64,000 nt of DNA from Tritrichomonas musculus. Its lineage: Eukaryota > Parabasalia > Tritrichomonadida > Tritrichomonadidae. The position numbers and the translations under genes were made by a program. Of the stretch, positions 20,019 to 29,800 are shown in pieces. Position 1 is the stretch's first letter. Every line of letters begins with the position of its first letter. A model generated the notes under the pieces. It had not been told where the DNA came from. It worked only from the letters and a program-made list of their open reading frames with translations, and made no database searches. Location: the NCBI GenBank assembly GCA_039105265.1, contig JAPFFF010000013.1:2170001-2234000 (forward strand). Direction: 5' to 3'.

Positions 20019-22355
20019 ATGCCAATTCCTCCTTCAATAACGTCTATTGATGTTGATTCATTTGATAGATGTAATTTATTAAAGCGTGTAACAATTCCTT
20101 CTTCAGTAACATATATTGGAAGGTATGCTTTCAATAAATGTAAGTCATTGACACATGTAACAATTCCTTCATCTGTTACTGAAATTATAGGTGAAGCATT
20201 CTTTGGATGTTCATCATTGAAGCAAGTCACAATTTTATCGCCAATAACAACAATTGATTCAGAAACTTTTTATAATTGTTCATCATTGAAACAAATCACA
20301 ATTCCTTCTTCAGTAACAATAATTAAAAATAAAGCATTTGTATTATGTTCGTCATTAAAACGAATAATTTTTTCTCCTTCAATAACATCAATTGAAGAAC
20401 ACGTTTTCTCTTCGTGTGAATCATTGACACAAGTAACAATTCCTCCTCTTGTAACATCAATTAAAATGTTTACTTTCCAAAATTGCACATCATTATCACA
20501 AATTATAATTCCTCCTTCTGTTACTTCAATTGAAGCTCATGCATTTTTTAATTGTTCATCATTAAAACAAATTGATTTTCCTCCTTTTTTAACTTCAATT
20601 GGAAGGAATGCTTTTTTTGAATGTTCATCATTGACACAAATAACAATTCCTTCAACTATAACCAAAATTGAAAGTGAAACATTTGCTCAATGCTCATCAT
20701 TAAAACAAATTACAATTCCTTCTTCAGTAACTGAAATAGGAAATCATGCTTTTGCTGGATGCTCATCATTAAAACAAATTTCAATTCCTTCTTCTGTAAC
20801 TACAATTGGAAATGGTGCTTTTGCAGGATGTCTTTTATTAGCTCAAATAGCAATTCCGTCTTCATTAACAACAATTTCATTTTCTCTTTTCCATAATTGT
20901 TCTTCATTAAAGAAGTTTATTGTTCCTTCTTCTGTTACTTCAATTAGAAGTCGTGCTTTTTCATATTGTTCATCATTAAATGAAATAACAATTCCTTCTT
21001 CTGTCATTGAATTTGGTGATGACATTTTTAAAGAGGTACCTTCACTTGTTATTTTGGGTGATTTAAATGTGATTCCTCATAATCTATTTAAAAATAACTC
21101 TGTATTGACACAAGTTACAATTCCATCAACTGTGACATCAATTGGAAATTGTGCATTTAATGAATGTCGCTTACTTAAAGAAATAAAAATTCCTTCTTCA
21201 GTGACATCAATTGGAGATTTTGCTTTTTGTGGTTGTCTGTCGTTATCTAAAGTAGAATTCCCTTCTTCAGTGAAATTCATAGGAATTGGAGCTTTTCTTG
21301 GCTGCACTCAATTGATTGATATAACAATTCCATCTACTTTGGTAAATATTTGTGTTGATGCTTTTCTTGGCTGTACTACATTAGCAGCGACATCCAAATA
21401 TTCTTTTGTTAACGAGTGTGAATCATTAATTAGCACTGATGATTATGAAATCATTGAAATTATATCCCAAACAAACTTTTCATCCATTTATAAAGCAACT
21501 GATAAAAAAACAGGAGAAGTTTGCGTAATAAAAAATTATTTCCAAAAAGATTTAAGTACACTTGATTTTAATAATCAAGTTATTATTTCAAGATATATTT
21601 CTGGAGTTGTAAAAGTAAATAAATATCGTTTCTGTTTATCTGATAATGAAAAAGCAAAAGCAAGTAATCAAACATTGAAATATAATCTTTTTGATTATAT
21701 TGCTGTTACTAATTATTATGAAAGTTTCTCTAAACTAAATAAAGAATATTTGGAATCAAAAGGAGCCAATAATTCTAAAATGAATCCAACAATTCGTTCC
21801 AAAATAATTTTTGGAATTGCAGCAATAATGGAAAAACTTCATCGTAAGAAAATCGTTCATACGAATTTAAAAATGGATAAAATTTTGTTGGATAACAATT
21901 TAGAACCTATATTAATCACATTGCCTTTTGCAAGTCGTATTATATATGACGAAAAATTGGAAATAGATCATCTTTGCGATCCTCTTTTTTTAGCACCTGA
22001 ATGTATTGAATCTAATGAATTTGATTTGCCTGCTGATGTTTATTCATTCGCTATGATTTTGTATTTCATGTTTGCTGAAACAATTAAATTTGAAAACTTT
22101 GAAATAAAACAATTTTCACCTCATTTGTTACATTATATTGCTCATGGTCTCAGACCAAAGAAGCCAGAAAACATACCAGAAAATTATTGGAATCTAATAC
22201 AAAAATGCTGGGAAAGTAATCCTAGAGATAGACCTTCATTCGAAGAAATAACTAACATTTTAGATAACGATTCATTTGCTCTTGAGGAGTTTGGAATGAA
22301 AACTGATTTAGATCAACTTCAAGATTACAGATACGATTTTTTTGATGATTTTTAA
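20019..22355 (+). CDS. BspA-like LRR protein with C-terminal pseudokinase
   Basis: The protein has 778 residues from the first in-frame ATG at 20019. The frame is open upstream to 19890 without an ATG, and that part reads as an ankyrin-like unit (ILKNAANQNKLEVAYYLLS), so the true N-terminus may be missing or lie in another exon. Residues 1-455 are about 19 BspA-type LRR units of 23 residues. Residues 475-760 are a kinase fold with degraded chemistry: the glycine loop is TNFSSIY, the ATP lysine is kept (CVIKNY), HRD-L-K-x-x-N is replaced by HTNLKMDK, and DFG by a LPF sequence. The C-lobe is well preserved (CWESNPRDRPSFEEI). It should be a pseudokinase acting as a scaffold or ligand sensor. The tail EEFGMKTDLDQLQDY matches the relic at 3211. 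Confidence 0.8.
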   Translation: MPIPPSITSIDVDSFDRCNLLKRVTIPSSVTYIGRYAFNKCKSLTHVTIPSSVTEIIGEAFFGCSSLKQVTILSPITTIDSETFYNCSSLKQITIPSSVTIIKNKAFVLCSSLKRIIFSPSITSIEEHVFSSCESLTQVTIPPLVTSIKMFTFQNCTSLSQIIIPPSVTSIEAHAFFNCSSLKQIDFPPFLTSIGRNAFFECSSLTQITIPSTITKIESETFAQCSSLKQITIPSSVTEIGNHAFAGCSSLKQISIPSSVTTIGNGAFAGCLLLAQIAIPSSLTTISFSLFHNCSSLKKFIVPSSVTSIRSRAFSYCSSLNEITIPSSVIEFGDDIFKEVPSLVILGDLNVIPHNLFKNNSVLTQVTIPSTVTSIGNCAFNECRLLKEIKIPSSVTSIGDFAFCGCLSLSKVEFPSSVKFIGIGAFLGCTQLIDITIPSTLVNICVDAFLGCTTLAATSKYSFVNECESLISTDDYEIIEIISQTNFSSIYKATDKKTGEVCVIKNYFQKDLSTLDFNNQVIISRYISGVVKVNKYRFCLSDNEKAKASNQTLKYNLFDYIAVTNYYESFSKLNKEYLESKGANNSKMNPTIRSKIIFGIAAIMEKLHRKKIVHTNLKMDKILLDNNLEPILITLPFASRIIYDEKLEIDHLCDPLFLAPECIESNEFDLPADVYSFAMILYFMFAETIKFENFEIKQFSPHLLHYIAHGLRPKKPENIPENYWNLIQKCWESNPRDRPSFEEITNILDNDSFALEEFGMKTDLDQLQDYRYDFFDDF

Positions 22356-23386
22356 AAGATTCTTCTAAAAAATTGATTTTTATTCTTTATTACTCCTAAA
22401 CTATTTTAACTTAAATAAATAAGATTAACTCGATTGGCTAAAAAAAAAACTGGATCCGGGCCTATTTGGCTCCGGCGCAGATGGCAAGTGAATGCAAAAA
22501 GGACACTTTTCTCTACCTTTTGTAACATTCAATTTTGAATTATTCTAAGAAAAAAATTCTATAAGTTCACACAAATTTGAATATCGTAAAATGTACAGTA
22601 CAGTAACAAAAATGGAAAATCGGACTTTTTGATAAAAAAAAAGATGAAACAAAAAATAAAAATTGAAACTTTCAAAAAGTTAGATTTTCCATTTTTTTAT
22701 TCTCAAAAAAATTTAATGAATATTTGGTAATATTCTCAGAAAAGAGGAATTTTCCATTAAAAATACGTTTTTAGTTTTGTTACTGTACTATAGGGGAAAA
22801 TGTCCTTTATTCAATCTATCAAAAGTTCTTATTGTATTTATCAAAAAATTTTCTTTTGGAAAAATATGATGATCACTTATCTTTTCTACTCTAAATAAAA
22901 AAAAAAATAGAATGATTGCCAAATGAATTGAAATTTAAGTGAATTCAGCCAAAGTAATTGAATTTTATTAATTAGATATCTGGCTCGTTAAAAAAGAAAA
23001 TGGTTTAAATATTTATATAAGTCTGATCATTAATCTATAGTTATGAATGCCTTCGGGATCTCCTTGATCTGCTTCTAAATAGAGACCTTTATGCCTTAAT
23101 ATTTTGCTTAATTTTTACCTTTTTATTAAAGTTATGCGAAATTTAGAAGAGATGTAAAGAGAGTAAGCTTAAAAATATTATTTTTGACATGCTGATTGAC
23201 ATCATATTTCGACAATCATCAGCACGAAAAATAGTTCTTTTATACTAAAAGAAAACTTTAATTAATATTAAATCGATTTGTCAATATTACATTTGATTAA
23301 ATAAACTATAAAAAAACTTATAAAGCAAATACGTTTTTATTCAAATTTTTCTTCTCAGCAATATCTAAATAAAAACTATTTTTTCG
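22356..23386. other. intergenic region left of the Maverick
   Basis: This is AT-rich with no gene seen. A short GC-rich island at 22450-22490 stands out but matches nothing I recognise. It also holds the inverted repeat described separately at 22598-22788. The Maverick is inserted at its right edge. Confidence 0.45.
22598..22788. repeat. inverted repeat with nested arms
   Basis: GTACAGTAACAAAA at 22598-22611 is mirrored by TTTTGTTACTGTAC at 22775-22788. Inside it, ATGGAAAATC-like and GATTTTCCAT-like words form a second, imperfect inverted pair. The whole is about 190 bases and has no open frame. It could be a small fold-back (MITE-like) element. No clear target duplication was found. Confidence 0.5.
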
Positions 23387-23616
23387 AGTAGTTATATATT
23401 TGCCACGATTTTTGCACTTCGTTCAAAAACCGCGTCAAATATATCCCATCCGCGACCCCAGCCCCGCTATGCCAGGTATGATCCCCCACTCCCATTAATG
23501 ATCTTCCACTGGGCTGTTCTCAGGATTCCTCTCAACGCTCTGCTAGGAAGGAGGTCCCGTATCGTTAACATCAAAAAAGATATAGAAAAAGTTGTTAATT
23601 GTGTGGTTTACTTAAA
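23387..23616 (+). repeat. left terminal inverted repeat of the Maverick
   Basis: These 230 bases match the reverse complement of 60146-60376 with about four differences. The repeat begins AGTAGTTATATATTTGCC and contains a GC-rich core that contrasts sharply with the host DNA. It ends in the word CTTAAA, close to the 3' end of the leftmost gene. Confidence 0.95.
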
Positions 23617-23663
23617 ACCTAGTATGAGAGTATTTATTAAGCGTCCTCTCAATAAACGTCCTT

Positions 23664-24125
23664 TTATGGCTTCCAATCAGGATCTTTTTTGTCGTCGTCT
23701 TTTTCTTCTTCTTTCTTTTCCTCTTCTTCAAATTCGTCAGATGTTAAAACCCATTCAATATATGGTTCTTTAGGTACTTCAGGGAATTTATTGGTTTCAA
23801 AACGATCGTGATCGACTTCTCTTTGAATGAAAGACTTTGTTGCTTCATATTCAGCACGATCGGTGACAACTTTATCCATTTTGAGGACAACTTTATGTAC
23901 ATTGGTATCAAAATCAAGTGAAAAATTGAGGTCTTTGCATTGATTTTTGAATGATTGGTACATATAATATATGGCGATTCCTCTTTTGATTCGATCTTTT
24001 TCGACTTGATTATAGAAATAGCTTGTAACTGAGATATTAGGATTTGGCCTTTCTTGCTCTTTTTGCTTTTCTTGCTCTTTTTGCTTTTCTTGCTCTTGTT
24101 CGGGTACCTGTTGCTGGGACGACAT
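23664..24125 (-). CDS. Maverick left-end outward gene, unknown function
   Basis: The protein has 153 residues from the ATG at 24125. I chose this start because an initiator-like TCACCTCATTTTTT sequence lies directly before it; an in-frame ATG 13 codons further upstream would lie inside the shared promoter module. After a low-complexity EQEKQK repeat (residues 10-30) comes a mixed helical region (SYFYNQVEKDRIKRGIAIYY) and a Glu/Asp/Lys-rich tail. There are no membrane segments and no family I recognise. It points toward the terminal repeat and ends about 50 bases from it. The right-end outward gene at 59668 uses the same promoter module but encodes an unrelated protein. Confidence 0.6.
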   Translation of the reverse strand: MSSQQQVPEQEQEKQKEQEKQKEQERPNPNISVTSYFYNQVEKDRIKRGIAIYYMYQSFKNQCKDLNFSLDFDTNVHKVVLKMDKVVTDRAEYEATKSFIQREVDHDRFETNKFPEVPKEPYIEWVLTSDEFEEEEKKEEEKDDDKKDPDWKP

Positions 24126-24257
24126 GAGAAAAAATGAGGTGATGAGGTGAGCTCGAAAAATCATATTTTTAGCGAGGGACCTAACGGGTTTTCGGGGTGG
24201 AGACCGTTTACCAAAAATCTATTTTTTTCTCGTCGCCTCATCACATCACTTTTTAGC
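24126..24257. promoter_or_regulatory. left bidirectional promoter module of the Maverick
   Basis: This 130-base gap between divergent genes is an inverted copy of 59502-59667. Both flanking start codons are preceded by a TCATCAC(A/C)TCA(C/T)TTTTT block whose TCAYTTT fits the trichomonad initiator, about 10 bases from the ATG. The central part GGGGTGGAGACCGTTTACC is also shared with the right end. Confidence 0.75.
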
Positions 24258-26288
24258 ATGTCTAACAGCGACAACAGCAACAGCAACAACAACAACAGCA
24301 ACACTCAGCAAAAGAAACCTGAAGTTGAAGAAATAACAAAAATGCAATACCTGCACGAAATTGCAAAAGCCGAAGCAGAAGCTAAAGAAGAAGAAAAAGA
24401 AATTGATTTGACTCATATAAAATTTCACCCATACAATCATTTACCAGCAAAACTCTACCACAAACAAATACAAGAATTTCAAGAAAAAGGGATAAAAACA
24501 CCAAAAGAGCAACTCAACTGGCTAAATGCAAATAAGTTATGGAATTCTTTAGATCAAGATCAAAAGTGTCTCCTTGCCGCACATTTATTAGGAGACGAAT
24601 TATTTGCAGAAGGCGATAAACAAGCATTACATTTGTTCATCGACGACGATAAACCAAATGATGACACAATTACAATTCAGTGCGCTACTTGGTGGGATGA
24701 TTTGGAAAAAAAATTAGCAGATCTCAAAAAGCCAAAAATGGCAAAACACATCCAAAAGAAATTCGATTACAGACAAAATAATAGAGATGGCTTGCCATTC
24801 GATGTAATAAAGTTTTCATTGTATCAATATTTAGACCAATATCGTTCAGAGTACACAAACAATAAAGCACTTTTAGGGGAATTAACACCAGAAGATCCAA
24901 AAAATATTGATGAAATGAATGAAATCATTGAAGCAGACCATCCAGAATTATCAAAAGAGCAACAAAACGCAATTTCAGAATTAACAATTGCGTATAGAAA
25001 AATTTATCCTTTGTCAACATTCGCTGATGCATATGCACATGCACGTGAAAAAATTGTTACAGTTATGGAAGAGCACAAATACCTCGAACATGTCCCACCT
25101 TTGATTGAATTGCTCACGGAAGAAGAAAATGTAAAATATGCACAAAAAATGGAAGAAGAGCGTCAGGAAGAAGAAAATGCAAAAGAGTATCTCATTTCAT
25201 CAACAGCAGACATATTACAAAGAATAAATCCAGAAATGTCAAGAAAAGAGGCAATGGCCGATGCAGATAGCAGATTGTTTCACAAAATGTTTGATGACAA
25301 AAAGACAGCAAGAGAAATCTTCTCAAAGGAATTATTGAGCAGTGAAGAATTGAAAAAATGGGAATCATCAACCAAGGAAATTCAATCAATTATAGAAATC
25401 CAAGAAGATTCTGATGATGTTGATAAAGATGTTGACGATGTTCTCGAAATCTTAAACAAATTGCCTGAAAAAGATGAAAAGGATCAACCAAAATCTGAAA
25501 AAGATGAAAAGGATCAACCAAAACCTGAAAAAGATGAAAAGGATCTCACCGCACCTGAAAAAGATAACGAAGACGAAAGCGAAAAAAATCTCATCTTTAC
25601 CACCAGCAGAAAATTTCAAAAACTATATCTCGAAAAGACCAATCAAGAAATTAATGATGAAGTTCAAAAAAGATTGAATGCCAAAATGAAAGGAAATCGA
25701 AAAGCATCAAGAATTTTCCCTGATGAGTTACTCAATGATGATGAAAAAGAAAGATGGTCAACAATTGAAGACAACTATACTCATCAATTCGATGAAAAAA
25801 TTTCCAAAGAAGTAACTACAAATGTTCTTTTTGATTTACAGACGGAGAACAACTCACTAGTATTGCCACCACCGGGAATGAGCAAAGAAGACTGGGCAAG
25901 AATGAATGCCGATCCTAACAAATTAAAAGCAGATATTTATAAAAAATTACAAGACCTCCCACCACCACCTCCACCTCAACCAGAAAATTGGCAAGAATTA
26001 CCTCAAACTCACAAATGGGGAAATATACAAGAATTCACATCCGATCAAAAATCTCAAAAGGAAATTCAGCTAAGAAATGAATTGATCGAATTCTTCAAAA
26101 AGCGATACAATGGGAACGAGGATTTGGCAAATGAAGTCGTTCACGCAAGAATTGCTGAATTTCAAAAGAAAACACCAAACGTATCCTGGTTCAAATTCCA
26201 CATTGACAATTTCCTCACCTCAGTTGAACGTCAAGATCTACACACTGAACCAGTTCCACCTAACGTTCAAGAAGTTGACGAAAAATAA
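24258..26288 (+). CDS. Maverick repeat-rich 676-residue protein
   Basis: The start is the ATG at 24258, directly after the initiator TCACTTTTT. After an Asn/Ser-rich leader the protein is helical and highly charged. Two similar units of about 60 residues, ending FSKELLSSEELKKW (around residue 375) and FPDELLNDDEKERWS (around residue 500), flank a Lys/Glu/Asp linker made of EKDEKDQPKP repeats. Near residue 570 is a Pro-rich stretch (DLPPPPPPQPENW). The C-terminus has a unit FFKKRYNGNEDLANEV that resembles units of the 3859-residue protein of the other arm. No enzymatic motif, signal peptide or membrane segment is seen. It may be a structural or virion-associated protein, but its function is unknown. 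Confidence 0.62.
   Translation: MSNSDNSNSNNNNSNTQQKKPEVEEITKMQYLHEIAKAEAEAKEEEKEIDLTHIKFHPYNHLPAKLYHKQIQEFQEKGIKTPKEQLNWLNANKLWNSLDQDQKCLLAAHLLGDELFAEGDKQALHLFIDDDKPNDDTITIQCATWWDDLEKKLADLKKPKMAKHIQKKFDYRQNNRDGLPFDVIKFSLYQYLDQYRSEYTNNKALLGELTPEDPKNIDEMNEIIEADHPELSKEQQNAISELTIAYRKIYPLSTFADAYAHAREKIVTVMEEHKYLEHVPPLIELLTEEENVKYAQKMEEERQEEENAKEYLISSTADILQRINPEMSRKEAMADADSRLFHKMFDDKKTAREIFSKELLSSEELKKWESSTKEIQSIIEIQEDSDDVDKDVDDVLEILNKLPEKDEKDQPKSEKDEKDQPKPEKDEKDLTAPEKDNEDESEKNLIFTTSRKFQKLYLEKTNQEINDEVQKRLNAKMKGNRKASRIFPDELLNDDEKERWSTIEDNYTHQFDEKISKEVTTNVLFDLQTENNSLVLPPPGMSKEDWARMNADPNKLKADIYKKLQDLPPPPPPQPENWQELPQTHKWGNIQEFTSDQKSQKEIQLRNELIEFFKKRYNGNEDLANEVVHARIAEFQKKTPNVSWFKFHIDNFLTSVERQDLHTEPVPPNVQEVDEK
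25466..25565 (+). repeat. 30-bp tandem repeat, about three copies
   Basis: Three successive copies encode (EKDEKDQPKP)-type units inside the 676-residue protein. The copies are nearly identical, so they are a recent slippage expansion kept in frame. Confidence 0.75.
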
Positions 26289-26522
26289 AAATTCCGATTA
26301 TTGAGAGGTCGGTATAAAAATTACTCTCAACAAGATTTAGGTTTCTAATAAACCTTTAATTTAAAAAATTAACTTTTTTATTTATTTATCTTCTTTTGCT
26401 TTTTCTTTTTCTTTTGCTTTTTCTTTTGCTATTTCTTTTGCTTTTTTCTTTTGATATAGGAACATAAATTAAAGAGGTTAATAGATGAATATATTAGTCA
26501 TTATCAGGAATGAGATAAAAAA
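26289..26522. other. non-coding gap with CTTTTG microsatellite and small hairpins
   Basis: Just after the stop lie two short hairpins: GAGAG...CTCTC and AGGTTT-CTAAT-AAACCT (about 26304-26360), possibly 3'-end RNA structure. From about 26390 to 26452 there is a CTTTTG/CTTTTT repeat. I see no gene. Confidence 0.45.
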
Positions 26523-26548
26523 CGGTTTTGACACTTCATTATTTTTAA
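26523..26548 (+). promoter_or_regulatory. CGGTTTTGACA-type promoter, first copy
   Basis: The 11-mer CGGTTTTGACA (26523-26533) is followed by TTCATTATTTTT, an initiator-like word, ending directly at the ATG. The same 11-mer recurs at 26829 and 30540. Confidence 0.6.
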
Positions 26549-26809
26549 ATGAGTGAACCTGACTTTTTCGAAGAGAAGAAAAAGATTGATGATCAAACAA
26601 GAGATTTTCTATCGAATGTTCGAAATGATTTGAATATAACGAAAGTTCTCATGCAAAGAATAAATTCTCAACTTGATGAACTAACTTCAAGATTGGAACG
26701 TTTAGAAAGTTCTGTCCGAAGAATTGATCGAAAAGTTGCTGAACGTGGTGTTCAAATCGAACAATTAATAAAAGACGTTTTCGTTCTTCAATTAACCAAA
26801 CCTAAATAA
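26549..26809 (+). CDS. Maverick small coiled-coil protein
   Basis: The protein has 86 residues and its ATG comes directly after the promoter motif. Residues 25-80 show regular heptads (INSQLDELTSRLERLESSVRR), so it should form a coiled-coil oligomer. There is no membrane segment. It lies just upstream of the polymerase and shares its promoter motif, which suggests co-expression in a replication module. No homologue is recognised. Confidence 0.6.
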   Translation: MSEPDFFEEKKKIDDQTRDFLSNVRNDLNITKVLMQRINSQLDELTSRLERLESSVRRIDRKVAERGVQIEQLIKDVFVLQLTKPK

Positions 26810-26828
26810 ACATTTTCTTTTTAATTAA

Positions 26829-26871
26829 CGGTTTTGACAGACCATTATTTTTATTGTAAAAGAAAGTTAAC
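26829..26871 (+). promoter_or_regulatory. CGGTTTTGACA-type promoter of the polymerase gene
   Basis: CGGTTTTGACAGACCATT starts at 26829, about 43 bases before the polymerase ATG, and continues with ATTTTTATT. The first 17 bases are the same as at 30540, apart from nothing visible by eye. Confidence 0.6.
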
Positions 26872-29800
26872 ATGACAACAACTATTAGAGCGAATCCTAA
26901 CAGATTAATGGAGATTTATAATCTCTTAACGAATGGTAAAGAAACGTTTAAAGAATTCTCTAAAAAGAATGGGGATCGGAGTAAAGAAATATTAAATGAG
27001 TATATTATACAAAAAGTGAAAGAAAATGGTTATGATGGGAAATTGAATGGGGATTCAATATTTTGGTTCGTTAAAGGTTTAACTCATTCAAATCTCCCTC
27101 AATATTTAAATCAACCTCCTCCAGAAAAAGAATTTACTGAACCCCCACCATCGACACCAATTGAGCCAGAAAAATCAAATTTACGTGAAATAATTGCAAA
27201 TGCACCACCAAATGTACCTTTGAGAAAATTAATGCCCGTTAGTGAGCAAAATGTACCTTTGAGAAAATTAGTTCCACCGCATCCAGAGCCAAAATCAAAT
27301 GAATATGAACCAAAAAGAACAACTGATCCTTATTTCTTAAATATTCAGAATTCAATTAGACCTCATTCAAAAGATGATTCATTTATTCAATTCATGAAAA
27401 TTAATAATGAAAATGATCAAGATAGAATTGTTGATGGTTATATAAAAATGTTAAATGATTCACCAACTGATTGGAGAATTAATTTTGAACAATTAAATGA
27501 TTATGGTCGAAAGAAATTATTTCCATTCTTACGAAAGAAATTTGAAAATGAAATAGGTGAATTAGCTGCAACAGAAAAATATAAATTATCTTATTCAGTT
27601 GGAGGTCAATGGCATTCTGTACCTTTAAATGGAAAAACTTATGAAGAATTATTAAAGAATTTAACAGAAGAGAATTTCATTTATCAAATTGAAAAGAATC
27701 CAGGTTGGGAATATGATTTAGAAGGTCAAAGATTACCTGAATTTTCATTATTTTCTCAAATCAAATTTAGTATATTAAAACATCCAAAACATAAAAATAC
27801 AGTCGATGGAGGATTCTTTAAATATTTATTAAAACCTGGTTGTCCAAAAGTATTAATTGATTACCTCGTTCGATTACAAATATTTGATAGTTTAATTAAT
27901 GAAAAGACAAAGAAAATAAAAGAAGAATTAAATGATTGTTGTTTCATTTATGCTTTACAACAAACTGGAAATTATTCAGAATCATTATTAAATCAAATTA
28001 GATTAAGGATTCAAAATAGATATTTATCACAAAGTAGTATTAATCATTTATGTGAAGAATTTAATATTCATCTTAATTTAACTTATATTGATGATAATTC
28101 TGTTGCTCAAAAACAATCTGTACGTTCAATGGATAAAGGTAAAAGAAAAACATATATGGGTATACAAAAAGCTGAACCAGAACGAACTCATAAATTCAAC
28201 GTATATCAAAAACATTATTTCATCGAAGAAAAGACTCCATTTACATATTATTATATCAAAAATATTGAAAAGTTAGATGAAGACAAATATAATAAAGATT
28301 GGATTACAGATCATTGGACAAAAGGTAGATCATTTATAACTTCTTCAAACTTGATTAGAGAATTATTTAAGAAAAATTATTTCATTCCAATTAATTATTC
28401 ACAAGAACATTTATTACATTCAATATTTTATAATGAAATTGATCAAGATATTTCAAATACTACATTAGAATATAAAGATGAATATTGTTGTAAATTAATT
28501 GAACCAAAAACAAAAATAATCAAACAAGTAGAAACTTCTTATTGGTTTTGTGATTTTGAATCTGATACAAGTTCAAAAATTCATATTCCATTCTTATGTT
28601 GTTTACATTCATTAGATGGGAAAACTAAGAAAGAATTCTTAGGTGAAAAATGTAATATAAATCTATTGAAATATTTACCTACTGATTCAATTTGTTATTT
28701 TCATAATTTGGCTTATGATATTAGAATGATTTTACAAAACAATAATCAAAATATAAAAATATTATCATCAATTATTAAAGGAAATCAATGTTTTAATATG
28801 ACTTTGAAATTTGAGAACAAAAAGATAACATTTAAAGATAGTTATCCAATTTTCTCTTGCAAGCTATCTAATCTACCATTAATGTTTAATATTCCTTGTG
28901 AAAAAGAAATTTTCCCATACAAATATTATACATTTGAAAGATTAAGAACAAATAAAGGTCAAATTAATGAAGCAGGTAAAGAAGAAGATAAAACATGGAC
29001 TGAACAAGATTATCAATTATTTCGTTCAAATATTAACAAAATTAAGGGATGCCGTTTAAGTAATAATGAATTTGATATGTGGAAATATGCATTATTTTAT
29101 TGTCATCAAGATGTTCGAATATTAAGAGAAAGTTTTGTTAAATTTAGACAAGGTTTCATTCAAGATTTCAAAATCGATCCATTCAAATATATTTCAATTT
29201 CTTCTTTAGCTAATGATGTATTTAATCATAAAGTTTATTATGGTCATGATTTATATTCAGTAGGTGGAATTGTTAGGAAATTTTGTTCATATGCTGTTTA
29301 TGGTGGTCGATGTATGACTGCTTATAACAAAAAGTGGCATATCACTGAAAAATTAGCAGATTTTGACGCAGTTAGTTTATATCCTTCAGCAATTCATAGA
29401 TTATATACCGTTCAAGGAAAACCAGTAGTAATATCCAAAACAGAATTAAATTATGAATTTTTATCAAAACAAGGTGCATATATAGTAGAAATTTTAGTTA
29501 CTGGAATTCATAAACATTATCCATTTCCATTAATCGTTAAGAAAACAAAAGATGGTAACCTTAATGATGATAAATTCGATAAACCTTTCAAAATGATTGT
29601 CGATAATATTTATTTAGAAGATCTCATTGAATTTCAAAAAATAGATTTCGAATTAATTAGAGGTTATTATTGGCCTGGAAAAAGAGAATATCATATCCAA
29701 AAAGAAATTCAAAAAATATTTGAGAAAAGATTAGAATATAAAAGTCAAGACAATCCTTTACAAAATTTATATAAATTAATTATGAATAGTTGTTATGGTA

